DNA from: Vreelandella sp042466685
GTDB lineage: Bacteria > Pseudomonadota > Gammaproteobacteria > Pseudomonadales > Halomonadaceae
DNA length: 64,000 nt
Reading direction: 5' to 3'
Assembly (NCBI RefSeq): GCF_042466685.1
Contig: NZ_CP170448.1
Location: forward strand, 558,001 to 622,000
Positions 53,643 to 62,109 of the stretch are shown piece by piece. The notes under the pieces are model-generated. The model searched no databases. It was not told the origin of the DNA and was given only the letters and a program-made list of their open reading frames with translations. How positions within the stretch are numbered: the first letter of the stretch is position 1; each line of letters begins with the position of its first letter. The position numbers were made by a program, and so were the translations under genes.

Positions 53643-53849
53643 ATGTACGTTTGCGTGTGCAAGGGAGTAACCGACCATCAGATTCGCCAGCACGTTAGCG
53701 ACGGAGCGCGCAGCTGGCGAGAAGTACGCGAGGCAACCGGCTGCGCAACGCAGTGTGGTAAGTGCGCGTGCTACGCTAAAACGATTACCCGCGATGCCGT
53801 TCAGGAAGCGCGTCAGGAAGCCAATATGGGGCTCGCTTACGCCGTGTGA
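53643..53849 (+). CDS. bfd: Bacterioferritin-associated ferredoxin
   Basis: A 68-aa [2Fe-2S] protein that docks on bacterioferritin and passes electrons to release stored iron. Cys4 and Cys6 (CVCKGVTD) and Cys38 and Cys41 (TQCGKC) are the cluster ligands. It stands alone upstream of bfr with a separate promoter region between them. The Fur-like box upstream fits its need in iron starvation. Confidence 0.95.
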   Translation: MYVCVCKGVTDHQIRQHVSDGARSWREVREATGCATQCGKCACYAKTITRDAVQEARQEANMGLAYAV

Positions 53850-53896
53850 CGCGAATCACTATTGTTAGGGTTATCTTTAGCAAATAACTGATTTAC

Positions 53897-53965
53897 TTGA
53901 ACTTTTAATCATCTTATCTATACTCTCAGAAACGCTGGGGGTATAGCTATGTGCGTCTATACTCT
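53897..53965 (+). promoter_or_regulatory. bfr promoter region with repeated TCTATACTCT
   Basis: TTGAAC (53897-53902) and TATACT (53919-53924), 16 nt apart, form a good promoter. TCTATACTCT at 53917-53926 is repeated exactly at 53956-53965, and an inverted GTATAG (53941-53946) lies between. This is a possible second -10 and regulator binding site. Confidence 0.5.
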
Positions 53966-54040
53966 TCTCCAAACGTAACTGCTTGATCGTATTGTCTAAA
54001 CTAGATTAAACATCAGCATTACAGTAGAAAAGGTGACGTT

Positions 54041-54523
54041 ATGAAAGGTGATACGAAAGTTATTGAGCATCTTAATAAGGCGCTCGGCAACGAACTGGTT
54101 GCGATCAATCAGTACTTTTTGCACGCCAAAATGTATAAAGATTGGGGTCTTAAAGCCCTCGCCAAATGGGAATACGATGAGTCCATCGAAGAGATGCAGC
54201 ACGCTGACAAGATCATCGAGCGCATCCTGTTCCTTGAAGGCATCCCTAATCTGCAGGATCTGGGCAAGCTGCACATCGGTGAAAACGTCAAAGAGATGCT
54301 CGAAAGCGATCTAAAAATCGAGCACGATGGCCGCAACGACTACATCGAAGCGATCACCTATTGCGAGAGCGTTAAAGACTACGTTACCCGCGATATGCTG
54401 CGTGACCTGCTCGCCGACGAAGAAGATCATATCGACCACATCGAGACGGAACTTGGTTTGATCGACAAGGTGGGCATCCAGAACTATATGCAGCGCCAAA
54501 TGCAGATGGCAGGCGACGAGTAA
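54041..54523 (+). CDS. bfr: Bacterioferritin
   Basis: Haem-containing 24-mer that oxidises and stores iron. All ferroxidase ligands align with E. coli numbering: Glu18, Glu51, His54, Glu94, Glu127, His130. The haem ligand Met52 is present (EEMQHAD), so it is a haem-binding true bacterioferritin. 160 aa is normal. It follows its redox partner bfd, and a strong terminator lies 55 nt downstream. Confidence 0.97.
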   Translation: MKGDTKVIEHLNKALGNELVAINQYFLHAKMYKDWGLKALAKWEYDESIEEMQHADKIIERILFLEGIPNLQDLGKLHIGENVKEMLESDLKIEHDGRNDYIEAITYCESVKDYVTRDMLRDLLADEEDHIDHIETELGLIDKVGIQNYMQRQMQMAGDE

Positions 54524-54577
54524 GTCACTTGCTGTTGCTCGCTTAATAAAAGCTAGCCACCCACACTAGATAGTAAG

Positions 54578-54610
54578 AAGCCAGTCAGTACTCACTGACT
54601 GGCTTTTTTT
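54578..54610 (+). terminator. Intrinsic terminator of bfr
   Basis: A 12-bp perfect stem (AAGCCAGTCAGT with ACTGACTGGCTT), 4-nt loop and a run of seven T's ending at 54610. It is a textbook intrinsic terminator for the plus strand. Confidence 0.92.
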
Positions 54611-54688
54611 ATTCTCAGACATTCCAATCCTCAAAGCGCTTTCGGCTTCCCAGCTCTACCCCCTCTTTCTGTGAAGACCTGAGTTCGA

Positions 54689-54722
54689 ATGTCATAAGCC
54701 TGACACGGTCATGCTGTTTGAT
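54689..54722 (+). promoter_or_regulatory. Pho box and -10 of the phytase-like gene
   Basis: The site at 54689-54707 reads ATGTCATAAGCCTGACACG, with two CTGTCA-type direct repeats (ATGTCA, CTGACA) each one base off, and 14 of 19 positions matching the Pho box consensus. TTTGAT (54717-54722), a plausible -10, lies 10 bp after the 18-bp core, the spacing seen in PhoB-activated promoters. Confidence 0.6.
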
Positions 54723-54796
54723 AGTCCAGTTGATGCTGCACGTTTAATAACTTAACCAGATGTTTCTTCGGCTTAGGCAAGGACTCAACCCTCATC

Positions 54797-56965
54797 ATGA
54801 CATTGACACGTACACCCTCACTGTTGGCGCTCGCTATTACGCTGGCTGCTTCACATTCGGTCAGCGCGGCGGATAAGCACTTCAACCGCATTGCCAGCTT
54901 CGCTATCCCCAGTAACATGACGGAAGGCGAAGATCGTAGCCGGGAAACCTCGGCGGAAATTATCGCTGCCTCAGGCGATGGTATGACGCTGGTTTACTCG
55001 GACAGCCCGCTGGGCGTGATCGGGCGCATCGATATTAGCGACCCTGCTAATCCGCAGCCGCTGGGCAATATTGATGTCGGTGGCGAGCCCACCGCAGTGA
55101 CGGTGCTCGGCAATATTGTCTATGCCGGGGTGAATACCTCGGTCTCTTACAGCGAGCCTTCCGGGCAACTGCTCACCATCGATATCGATAGCGGTGAAAT
55201 ACTGGCCTCCTGCCCCTTGAATGGTCAGCCCGACAGTGTGGCCGCCGCATCAGCGCCCGAGGGGCGTTTCGTTGCCGTCGCTATTGAGAACGAACGCGAT
55301 GAGGACGCTGGCGACGGTCGAGTGCCGCAGATGCCCGGCGGGTCTGTTGCCCTGGTGGAGATCAACGATGCAGGGGAGGTTAACTGTAACAGCCTACTCT
55401 ATGCCGATGTGACCGGGCTTGCCGAGATCGCCCCCGAGGATCCTGAGCCGGAGTTTGTTGATATTAATGCCTTAGGTGAGATTGCGGTCACCCTGCAAGA
55501 GAATAACCACCTGACGGTGATCGACCATACTGGCAAAGTGGTGTCGCACTTCAGCGCCGGGTCGGTGGATCTGGACGGGATTGATGCCAGCGATGATGGT
55601 GCGCTGATCTTTAATGAGCAGCAGGCTCAGCGCTTGCGTGAGCCGGATGCGCTGCAGTGGATTGATAGCGACCACTTTGCCATTGCCAATGAGGGCGATA
55701 TGGATGGCGGCTCCCGAGGCTGGAGTATCTTCCATAAAAGCGGCCGCTTAGTGTATGAGTCTGGGGCGGATTTCGAGCACGCCGTGATTGAGGTTGGCCA
55801 CTACCCCGATAAGCGCTCGGATGCCAAGGGCAGCGAGCCGGAAGGGATGGAGTTTGCGGTGTTCGATGGCACACCCTATGTATTCTTGCTCTCTGAGCGG
55901 GGTTCGCTGGTGGGTGTTTACGACGTTAGCAATCCTGCCGAGCCGCAGCTCACCCAGCTACTTCCCTCGGGGCTTTCCCCGGAAGGCGCGGTGGCGATTC
56001 CTAGCCGCGGCCTGCTGGCTACCGCCAACGAGACGGATCTGGGTGAAGAGGGCGGCCCGCGCTCCCATGTCATGATCTACCAGTATCAAGACTCGCCAGC
56101 GGTCTACCCCACGCTCACCTCGGCGGGCAGCGACGAGCTGATCGGCTGGGGGGCGCTCTCTGGCATGGTCGCCGCTGATGGCGTGCTCTATGCGGTCAAC
56201 GACAGCTTCTACAGCGCTCAGCCGCGGATTTTTACCATTGATCCTTCCACATCGCCCGCGCGGATTACCGCTGCGTTGGATGTGACCCGTGATGGTGAGC
56301 CTGCGCTGGGGCTTGATATGGAAGGTATTACCACCGATGGCGAGGGGGGCTTCTGGATCGCTTCCGAAGGCAATGACAAAGGGCTTGCCAACACCCTCTA
56401 TCATGTTGGTGCTGACGGTGAGATTGATCAGGGTATTGCGCTACCCGAGGTGCTTGCCCAGCAGGCCCTCAAGTGGGGATTGGAGGGCGTTACCCGGATC
56501 GATCGTCAGCTCTGGTTGGCGGTACAGCGACCTTGGCAGAATGACCCTAAAGGGTTGGCGAAACTGTTGCGCTACGATCTCGACAGCGGCGAGTGGGGCG
56601 CTGTCCACTACCCGCTGGAGCGTGTCGATGAAGGGTGGGTCGGCCTGTCTGAGATTACCGCGTACCAAGGCAACCTCTATCTGATCGAGCGCGACAACCA
56701 CATCGGCGCAGATGCTCAAATTAAGCAAGTGACCCGGGTCGCTTTGGACGGCCTGGTGCCAGCGCCACTAGGCGGTGAGCTACCGGTGGCTGAGAAACAC
56801 CTCGTGCGTGATCTGATTCCCGATCTGGCCAGCTACAATGGTTTTGTAGTGGACAAGATCGAAGGGATGGCCATCAATGAGCAGGGCCATGCTTGGCTGG
56901 TCAGCGACAACGATGGTGTCGATGATAGTTCCGGCGAGACCTACTTCTGGTCGATACCGCTGTAG
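54797..56965 (+). CDS. Secreted esterase-like (phytase-family) protein
   Basis: A 722-aa exported protein. The signal peptide ends near residue 24 (SVSA-AD). Residues about 40-430 form a beta-propeller-like region. The C-terminal part (about 450-722) looks like the phytase-like esterase domain PF13449, with LDMEGITTDGEGGFWIASEGND and VDKIEGMAINEQGHAWLVSDND. No enzyme of the group is well defined; hydrolysis of organic phosphate is plausible, and the Pho box upstream supports it. The Shine-Dalgarno (AAGGAC) is distant. A terminator follows. Confidence 0.8.
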   Translation: MTLTRTPSLLALAITLAASHSVSAADKHFNRIASFAIPSNMTEGEDRSRETSAEIIAASGDGMTLVYSDSPLGVIGRIDISDPANPQPLGNIDVGGEPTAVTVLGNIVYAGVNTSVSYSEPSGQLLTIDIDSGEILASCPLNGQPDSVAAASAPEGRFVAVAIENERDEDAGDGRVPQMPGGSVALVEINDAGEVNCNSLLYADVTGLAEIAPEDPEPEFVDINALGEIAVTLQENNHLTVIDHTGKVVSHFSAGSVDLDGIDASDDGALIFNEQQAQRLREPDALQWIDSDHFAIANEGDMDGGSRGWSIFHKSGRLVYESGADFEHAVIEVGHYPDKRSDAKGSEPEGMEFAVFDGTPYVFLLSERGSLVGVYDVSNPAEPQLTQLLPSGLSPEGAVAIPSRGLLATANETDLGEEGGPRSHVMIYQYQDSPAVYPTLTSAGSDELIGWGALSGMVAADGVLYAVNDSFYSAQPRIFTIDPSTSPARITAALDVTRDGEPALGLDMEGITTDGEGGFWIASEGNDKGLANTLYHVGADGEIDQGIALPEVLAQQALKWGLEGVTRIDRQLWLAVQRPWQNDPKGLAKLLRYDLDSGEWGAVHYPLERVDEGWVGLSEITAYQGNLYLIERDNHIGADAQIKQVTRVALDGLVPAPLGGELPVAEKHLVRDLIPDLASYNGFVVDKIEGMAINEQGHAWLVSDNDGVDDSSGETYFWSIPL

Positions 56966-57067
56966 TAGTTACTTGCCTGAATTAATCTATACCGCAGCAG
57001 CATGGAAGCAATACACACATGAGGAGTAGGAGAGTAAAGGTAGGATAAAAGATTGGAGAAAAATCGA

Positions 57068-57114
57068 GGGCACGCATCAAGCACGATTATGTGGCTGATG
57101 TGTGCCCTTTTTTT
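57068..57114 (+). terminator. Intrinsic terminator of the phytase-like gene
   Basis: A 12-bp stem with one G-U (GGGCACGCATCA with TGATGTGTGCCC), a 16-nt loop and seven T's. The reverse strand ends in CGATTTTTC, so it may also stop cstA transcription. Confidence 0.88.
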
Positions 57115-57180
57115 ATGACGTGGCTCTTGTGTGAATAGCGTCCTGTGACGATAGTGGCGGTAACGTTATGGAGCGTTTAA

Positions 57181-58647
57181 TTATTTAGCTGCAATCGCCT
57201 CACCGTTGTCTCCAAACTGGCTCGGTACCGGCTCATCAACGGCAAAGGTCGCCCGGCTTAGGCGGCGTACACGCTTCATAAACAGTGCAATGCAGATCAG
57301 TGTGCCCAGTGCCGCCACCACATAGCTTAGCTGGAGTGGCAGACCAAAACCGATCGGCGCATAGGCTAAGTAGGTGAACGTGGCCATGGTCATAAAGGTG
57401 GCCGGGATCGAGGTAATCCAGTGAGGCTTGCGCGACAGCACCAGGTACATGGTACCTACCCACAGCGCAATCACGGCGGTGGTTTGGTTCGCCCAGGAGA
57501 AGTAGCGCCACAGCAGCGTGAAGTCCATATGCGTTAAGGCGTAGGAGACCACAAACAGCGGCAGGGCAACCATGACACGCTTCACAATCGGCTTTTGATC
57601 GATCTTGATGTAGTCGGCAATGATCATCCGTGCGCTACGAAAAGCGGTATCGCCCGAGGTGATCGGCAGCACGATAACGCCGAGTACCGCCAGGGTGCCA
57701 CCGATCGCGCCGAGCATGGTGGTCGACACTTCGCTGACCACCGCGGCAGGGCCACCAGCAGCCAATACATCAGAGAGTGACTGGTCGCCGTAGAACAGGC
57801 TCATGGCGGCAGCCGCCCAGATCATCGCGATAATACCTTCGGTGATCATCATGCCGTAGAAGATTTTGCGCCCGTTGGTTTCGTTTTGCGTGGTGCGCGA
57901 AATAATGGGGGTTTGAGTGGCATGGAAGCCGGAAAGTGCGCCACAGGAGATGGTTAAAAACAGCAGCGGGAAGATCGGCGCGGCGTCGGGGTGCATGTTC
58001 TGGAACGAGAGCTCGGGAATCGGAGCGCCGGTGACAACCAGACCAATACCGATACCTGCAGCGCTGAACAGCAGCAGAGCACCAAAGTAGGGGTAGATAC
58101 GGCCGATCACCTTATCAATCGGCAGCAGCGTGGCGATCAGGTAGTAAATAAAGATGGCGACAACGATCAGCGTCAGCGACAGCGAGGTCATATTGGCCAG
58201 CAGCGCTGCGGGGGAGGTCACAAAGACCGTACCCACCAGCAGAAGCAGCAGAATCGCGAAGCCATTGACGACGTGCTTCATCGCTTTACCCAGGAACTTG
58301 CCGGCCAGCTGCGGTAAATGGGCGCCGTGGTTCCGGATCGAGATCATGCCGGTCAGGTAATCATGCACGGCGCCAGCAAAGATGCAGCCAATTACAATCC
58401 ACACAAAGGCCACAGGGCCATACAGCGCGCCGAGGATCGGGCCAAAAATAGGGCCAACGCCGGCAATGTTTAATAACTGGATAAGCGAGTTGCGCGTCGT
58501 GTTCATCGGCACATAGTCGATGTTATCGCGCATGCTGAAGGCGGGCGTCTGGCGTTTACGGTTAGTCACAAACACGCGTTCAACGAACTTCCCATAGGTA
58601 AAGTAGCCCGCTATTAGCAGCAGGATCGATACAATAAAGGTGATCAT
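57181..58647 (-). CDS. cstA: CstA-family carbon starvation/peptide permease (short type)
   Basis: Multi-helix inner-membrane protein of 488 aa with about twelve to thirteen helices. CstA proteins import peptides or pyruvate in carbon starvation. MRDNIDYVPMNTTRNSLIQLLNIAGVGPIFGP and the FAGAVHDYLTGM stretch are typical; the long extra domain of E. coli CstA (701 aa) is missing. A substrate other than peptide is possible. The symbol denotes the family. A peptide-use operon lies beyond sodC. Confidence 0.85.
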   Translation of the reverse strand: MITFIVSILLLIAGYFTYGKFVERVFVTNRKRQTPAFSMRDNIDYVPMNTTRNSLIQLLNIAGVGPIFGPILGALYGPVAFVWIVIGCIFAGAVHDYLTGMISIRNHGAHLPQLAGKFLGKAMKHVVNGFAILLLLLVGTVFVTSPAALLANMTSLSLTLIVVAIFIYYLIATLLPIDKVIGRIYPYFGALLLFSAAGIGIGLVVTGAPIPELSFQNMHPDAAPIFPLLFLTISCGALSGFHATQTPIISRTTQNETNGRKIFYGMMITEGIIAMIWAAAAMSLFYGDQSLSDVLAAGGPAAVVSEVSTTMLGAIGGTLAVLGVIVLPITSGDTAFRSARMIIADYIKIDQKPIVKRVMVALPLFVVSYALTHMDFTLLWRYFSWANQTTAVIALWVGTMYLVLSRKPHWITSIPATFMTMATFTYLAYAPIGFGLPLQLSYVVAALGTLICIALFMKRVRRLSRATFAVDEPVPSQFGDNGEAIAAK

Positions 58648-58770
58648 CTAAGGTACCTAGAGCAGTAAGGGGATGGGCTAGCATGCTAATGAGCACACAA
58701 GCAGGCACTTCTTTAGCAGGGCTGAATTTACAGATAAGTGCTATAAAATCACAGTTAGACTTTAGTGGGC

Positions 58771-58806
58771 CGAAAACAAAAACGGACAGCCAGGGCTGCC
58801 CGTTTT
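58771..58806 (-). terminator. Terminator of sodC
   Basis: On the minus strand the hairpin AAAACGGGCAGCC with GGCTGTCCGTTTT (one mismatch, 4-nt loop) is followed by GTTTT after the T-rich arm. It lies 68 nt beyond the sodC stop and before the cstA start region. Confidence 0.8.
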
Positions 58807-58873
58807 CTCTTATCAGCGGCGTCTGACGTTGCGACCCCGTTTTTACCAATGAACTTTTTTTAAGTCTCACTCA

Positions 58874-59410
58874 TTAAGATTCAACGACGCCGCAGGCCAT
58901 CCGTGTGCCGCCGCCGCCCAGGTGGGGCTCATCTGTGTAGGTGTCGCCACCTTCATGAATCATGAGGCTGCGACCCGGCATATCTTCCATGCTCAAGCGT
59001 GGCGCCAAGACAGGAAGATTGGCCTCGCCCTCTTCATTAACGGTTAGTACAGGAAGGTCGCCCAAATGACCTTCGCCATAGGGGCCCTGGTGGGTGCCGG
59101 TCTCTTCGGGGTCATAGTGGCCACCTGCTGAAAGTGCAGCCGTCATTTCGCCACTATCATTCTCGGCAGGATCACAGCTGGCGTTTTGGTGAACGTGAAA
59201 ACCGTAAACGCCGGACTCAAGATCCTTCAGCGAAGGCGTTAGCAATAAACCGTGATCCGTATGTTTAAGCGATACGGTGCCAATCGACTCTTCAACCCCT
59301 TCGGCGCTGACCTTATGCATCTCAACATCAAGCGTTTCATTGGCTTGTGCTGCTGCACTGACAAGCAGTAGCGAAGCGGCAAGAGCGGTAAGTGGTGTCG
59401 TATAGCGCAT
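58874..59410 (-). CDS. sodC: Periplasmic Cu/Zn superoxide dismutase
   Basis: Dismutates superoxide in the periplasm. The signal peptide (about residues 1-23) ends at AQA-NE. Copper and zinc ligands are visible in GFHVHQNASCDP, GGHYDPEETGTHQGP, the EGHLGDLP region and SLMIHEGGDTY; the disulfide Cys pair (SCDP and RMACGVVES) is kept. 178 aa. AAGGAG lies 7 nt from ATG. It stands alone between the peptide operon and cstA, with a terminator. Confidence 0.95.
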   Translation of the reverse strand: MRYTTPLTALAASLLLVSAAAQANETLDVEMHKVSAEGVEESIGTVSLKHTDHGLLLTPSLKDLESGVYGFHVHQNASCDPAENDSGEMTAALSAGGHYDPEETGTHQGPYGEGHLGDLPVLTVNEEGEANLPVLAPRLSMEDMPGRSLMIHEGGDTYTDEPHLGGGGTRMACGVVES

Positions 59411-59494
59411 GTTGATCTCCTTCCAAATCCATGGAAACGCTGTGGTAGCGTTGCTTATTCAAGGTAGCTGGCAAGCCGTTACTTTGCCACCCGC

Positions 59495-60664
59495 CTAGCG
59501 AAGATCTGCTGAGATATGGTGTAAATTCAGTAAAGTAGCCGTCAGTGCTTGCGTCCGTGGCACCAGCGTATCGAGTAAGCAGTACTCCTCATCAGTATGC
59601 ATCTTCGCCCCCACCGGGCCGAGGCCACACAGCGTGGGAATGCCCAAGCTGGCCGTCCAGCCCGCATCGGAACAGCCGCCGGTGAATTCACCATCAACAG
59701 CAAAACCAACGTTTTTAGCCTGAGATTGGTAAAGAGCAAACAGTTCGCTGCTCATACGCTCTTCGAGAGGGTAGAACTCCGATGTCTGCTCGATGGTGGC
59801 TAGCGTGCCGGGAATATCAGGTTCGGCGATTATCGCCTCAATGGCTTGATAAAGCTGGTCACGCTGGGCGGTGGTGACAAAGCGGGTATCCAGCTGTGCA
59901 GACGCAGAAGGCGCGACGGTGTTGCGTGATACCCCGCCGGTGATGGTGCCCACATTGGTGGTAATGCCTGCCTCGTAATCGGTCAACGCATGCAGTTTGA
60001 TGATTTTATGGGCGAGCGCTTCGATGGCGCTGGCGCCATCAGCATGGCTAACGCCGGAGTGGGCGGCTTTGCCGGTGACGTTGATTAAAAAACCAGCGCC
60101 CCCTTTTCGGCCAGTGACCACATTGCCGCTGACGCGCCCAGGCTCGACGTTCAATACGGCACGTGCCCCCTGGGCGGTGGCTTCGATGAACGCCCGACCA
60201 TCTGGCGAGCCAATCTCCTCATCGGCGGTAAATAGGGCGCGAACGGGCAGCGGGCAGTGGGGCAGGCGGCTTAACGCGCGTAGCACAAAGCAGTTCATCA
60301 CCAGGCCGCTTTTCATATCGGCAACGCCAGGGCCAAAGCCAAGGTTCTCTTTTTGCGTATAGCCTCGGCTTGCCACGGTGCCGGTAGGAAAAACCGTATC
60401 CCGGTGGCCCATAAGTAGTGCATGACCTTGGCCAGCCTCACCCAGTTGAACCTCTAAAATATCGCCTGAGTCTGGGCGTTGATGGCGTATCACCGTGATG
60501 CCATCCTGCTCAAGCCACTGGGTAATCAGGTCAGCCACCTCATCGTTACCGGCTTTGTCGTAGCTATTGGAGTCGATATTGACCAGGGCCGCTAAGCAGT
60601 CAACCATTGCCTGCTGCTGCCCCTCCAGCCAATCACACGCTTGTTGTATTAGTGGCTCTTGCAT
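59495..60664 (-). CDS. M20-family metallopeptidase (carboxypeptidase G2-like)
   Basis: Zinc exopeptidase of 389 aa. The metal motif LLMGHRDTVFP with the catalytic Asp, FTADEEIGSPDGRAF with the catalytic Glu pair, and the dimerisation domain (about 185-295) are clear. The group includes glutamate carboxypeptidases. It overlaps the preceding M20 gene by 16 nt and has AAGGAG 8 nt upstream; the two are probably coupled. No signal peptide is seen, so it likely acts on imported peptides in the cytoplasm. Confidence 0.88.
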   Translation of the reverse strand: MQEPLIQQACDWLEGQQQAMVDCLAALVNIDSNSYDKAGNDEVADLITQWLEQDGITVIRHQRPDSGDILEVQLGEAGQGHALLMGHRDTVFPTGTVASRGYTQKENLGFGPGVADMKSGLVMNCFVLRALSRLPHCPLPVRALFTADEEIGSPDGRAFIEATAQGARAVLNVEPGRVSGNVVTGRKGGAGFLINVTGKAAHSGVSHADGASAIEALAHKIIKLHALTDYEAGITTNVGTITGGVSRNTVAPSASAQLDTRFVTTAQRDQLYQAIEAIIAEPDIPGTLATIEQTSEFYPLEERMSSELFALYQSQAKNVGFAVDGEFTGGCSDAGWTASLGIPTLCGLGPVGAKMHTDEEYCLLDTLVPRTQALTATLLNLHHISADLR

Positions 60665-62070
60665 GACGCTCGCTCCTTATGAATCTCTGCACCTTGGGCA
60701 CTCAAATCCCAGAATAGACCTGCCATTAATATAAGCGCTTCTGAGGCAATGCTTCCCAACAGGTGTTCATCGGGGGCGTGTTGCGAACAGGAGGGGTAGG
60801 AGTGGGGAACCCATAGTGTGGGTAAGCCCAGCGTCTCGGCAAATACATCGTTGGGTAACGAGCCGCCCAGGTTAGGCAGTAGCGTGGGCGTTTTATGGGT
60901 CGATAGCTGCATCGAGGTTAACGCCCAGCTCACCCAGGGGTCTTCAGGATCAAGCCGAGTTGCATTCATCTGTGACATGCGCGCCGCGCTCACTTCAATA
61001 TCGTGATAGCCGTGTTGATCCAGATGATGGCGTAAATGGGCTAGAAAGTTATCCTGGTCGCTGCCCACCACATAACGCAGCTGGCAGTGGGCGTAGGCGT
61101 GGGGTGGAATCGCATTGGCCGGGGCGTCCGGGTTGCCTGCCTTCATGGCGAGCACTTCTAGCGTGTTCCAGCCAAACAAGCGCTCTGCGGGGGATAGCCC
61201 TGGCTCCCCCCAGTCGGTATTGATGGCGGGGGCATTGTCACCGACGCCCACCTCGAGCAAGGCAAGCGCTTGGCGCACGGCGTCGGGGATTGGCGCTGGG
61301 CGTAACCCTTCAATCTGGATCACCCCATTGGCGTCTACCAAGGTGGCAATCGCATTGGTTAACCGCACGGCAGGGTTTTTGAGCACGCCGCCCCAGTTAC
61401 CCGAGTGGTGTGCGCCTTCACGGGCCTGCAGCTTAAGGTCAAAATTGAAGGAGCCCCGTGAGCCTAAAAACAGGGTGGGGGCGTCAGCGTTCAAACGGGG
61501 GCCATCCGAACCAATAAACACATCGGCCGCTAACTGCTCTCGATAACGGTGGCAGACCTCTTTTAGCCCCGGTGAACCGGTCTCTTCACCCATCTCCAGC
61601 ACCAGCTTCACGTTATAGCCCAGACGCCCGTCGTTGGCTTTTAGCACACAGCCCAGGGCGGCCAGATTAATCGTGTGCTGGCCTTTGTTATCGGCGGTGC
61701 CGCGCCCGTACCAGCGATCCCCCCGCTGGGTGATTTTCCAAGGTGACATCCCTTCGGCCCACTGGTCGTCATAGCCGCGTATCACATCGCCATGGCCGTA
61801 GGTTAATACGCTGAAGGCGGCCTCTGGCTCAACTCTTTGTGCGATTAGAAAGGGCCCAAAACCTTCCACTGGGTTATCGACAATCTCCCATGTGAAACCG
61901 AGCTGCTCAATGTCCGGAATAATCTGTTCAGTCAGGTAGCCATGCAGTTCCTCCTGCCTATTCGATTCCTGGCTTTCACTGCGGATGGCAATACGTGGGG
62001 CAAGCTGGTGATAAAACTCACCGCTATCAAAGTAGGCTTTGGCATTTTCCAGGGCGTGTTGACGCGACAT
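60649..62070 (-). CDS. M20-family dipeptidase-like metallopeptidase
   Basis: Zinc peptidase of 473 aa, larger than its neighbour. VLTYGHGDVIRG holds the first metal His and the catalytic Asp follows; WYGRGTADNKGQHTIN and LVLEMGEETGSPGLKEV complete the active site. The segment near residue 415 (LPTLWVPHSYPSCSQHAPDEH) supplies the last His. The start has AAGGAG 5 nt upstream. It lies 39 nt after the ABC ATPase on the same strand, consistent with a peptide-use operon. Confidence 0.88.
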   Translation of the reverse strand: MSRQHALENAKAYFDSGEFYHQLAPRIAIRSESQESNRQEELHGYLTEQIIPDIEQLGFTWEIVDNPVEGFGPFLIAQRVEPEAAFSVLTYGHGDVIRGYDDQWAEGMSPWKITQRGDRWYGRGTADNKGQHTINLAALGCVLKANDGRLGYNVKLVLEMGEETGSPGLKEVCHRYREQLAADVFIGSDGPRLNADAPTLFLGSRGSFNFDLKLQAREGAHHSGNWGGVLKNPAVRLTNAIATLVDANGVIQIEGLRPAPIPDAVRQALALLEVGVGDNAPAINTDWGEPGLSPAERLFGWNTLEVLAMKAGNPDAPANAIPPHAYAHCQLRYVVGSDQDNFLAHLRHHLDQHGYHDIEVSAARMSQMNATRLDPEDPWVSWALTSMQLSTHKTPTLLPNLGGSLPNDVFAETLGLPTLWVPHSYPSCSQHAPDEHLLGSIASEALILMAGLFWDLSAQGAEIHKERASCKSH

Positions 62071-62109
62071 AAGTACTCCTTTTTAACGTTAGGGATTCGT
62101 TAGCCGTCT

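Noticed and set aside
58580..58870. 96-aa frame between cstA and sodC
   Set aside because: It spans the sodC terminator hairpin and overlaps the cstA start, so it is unlikely to be coding.
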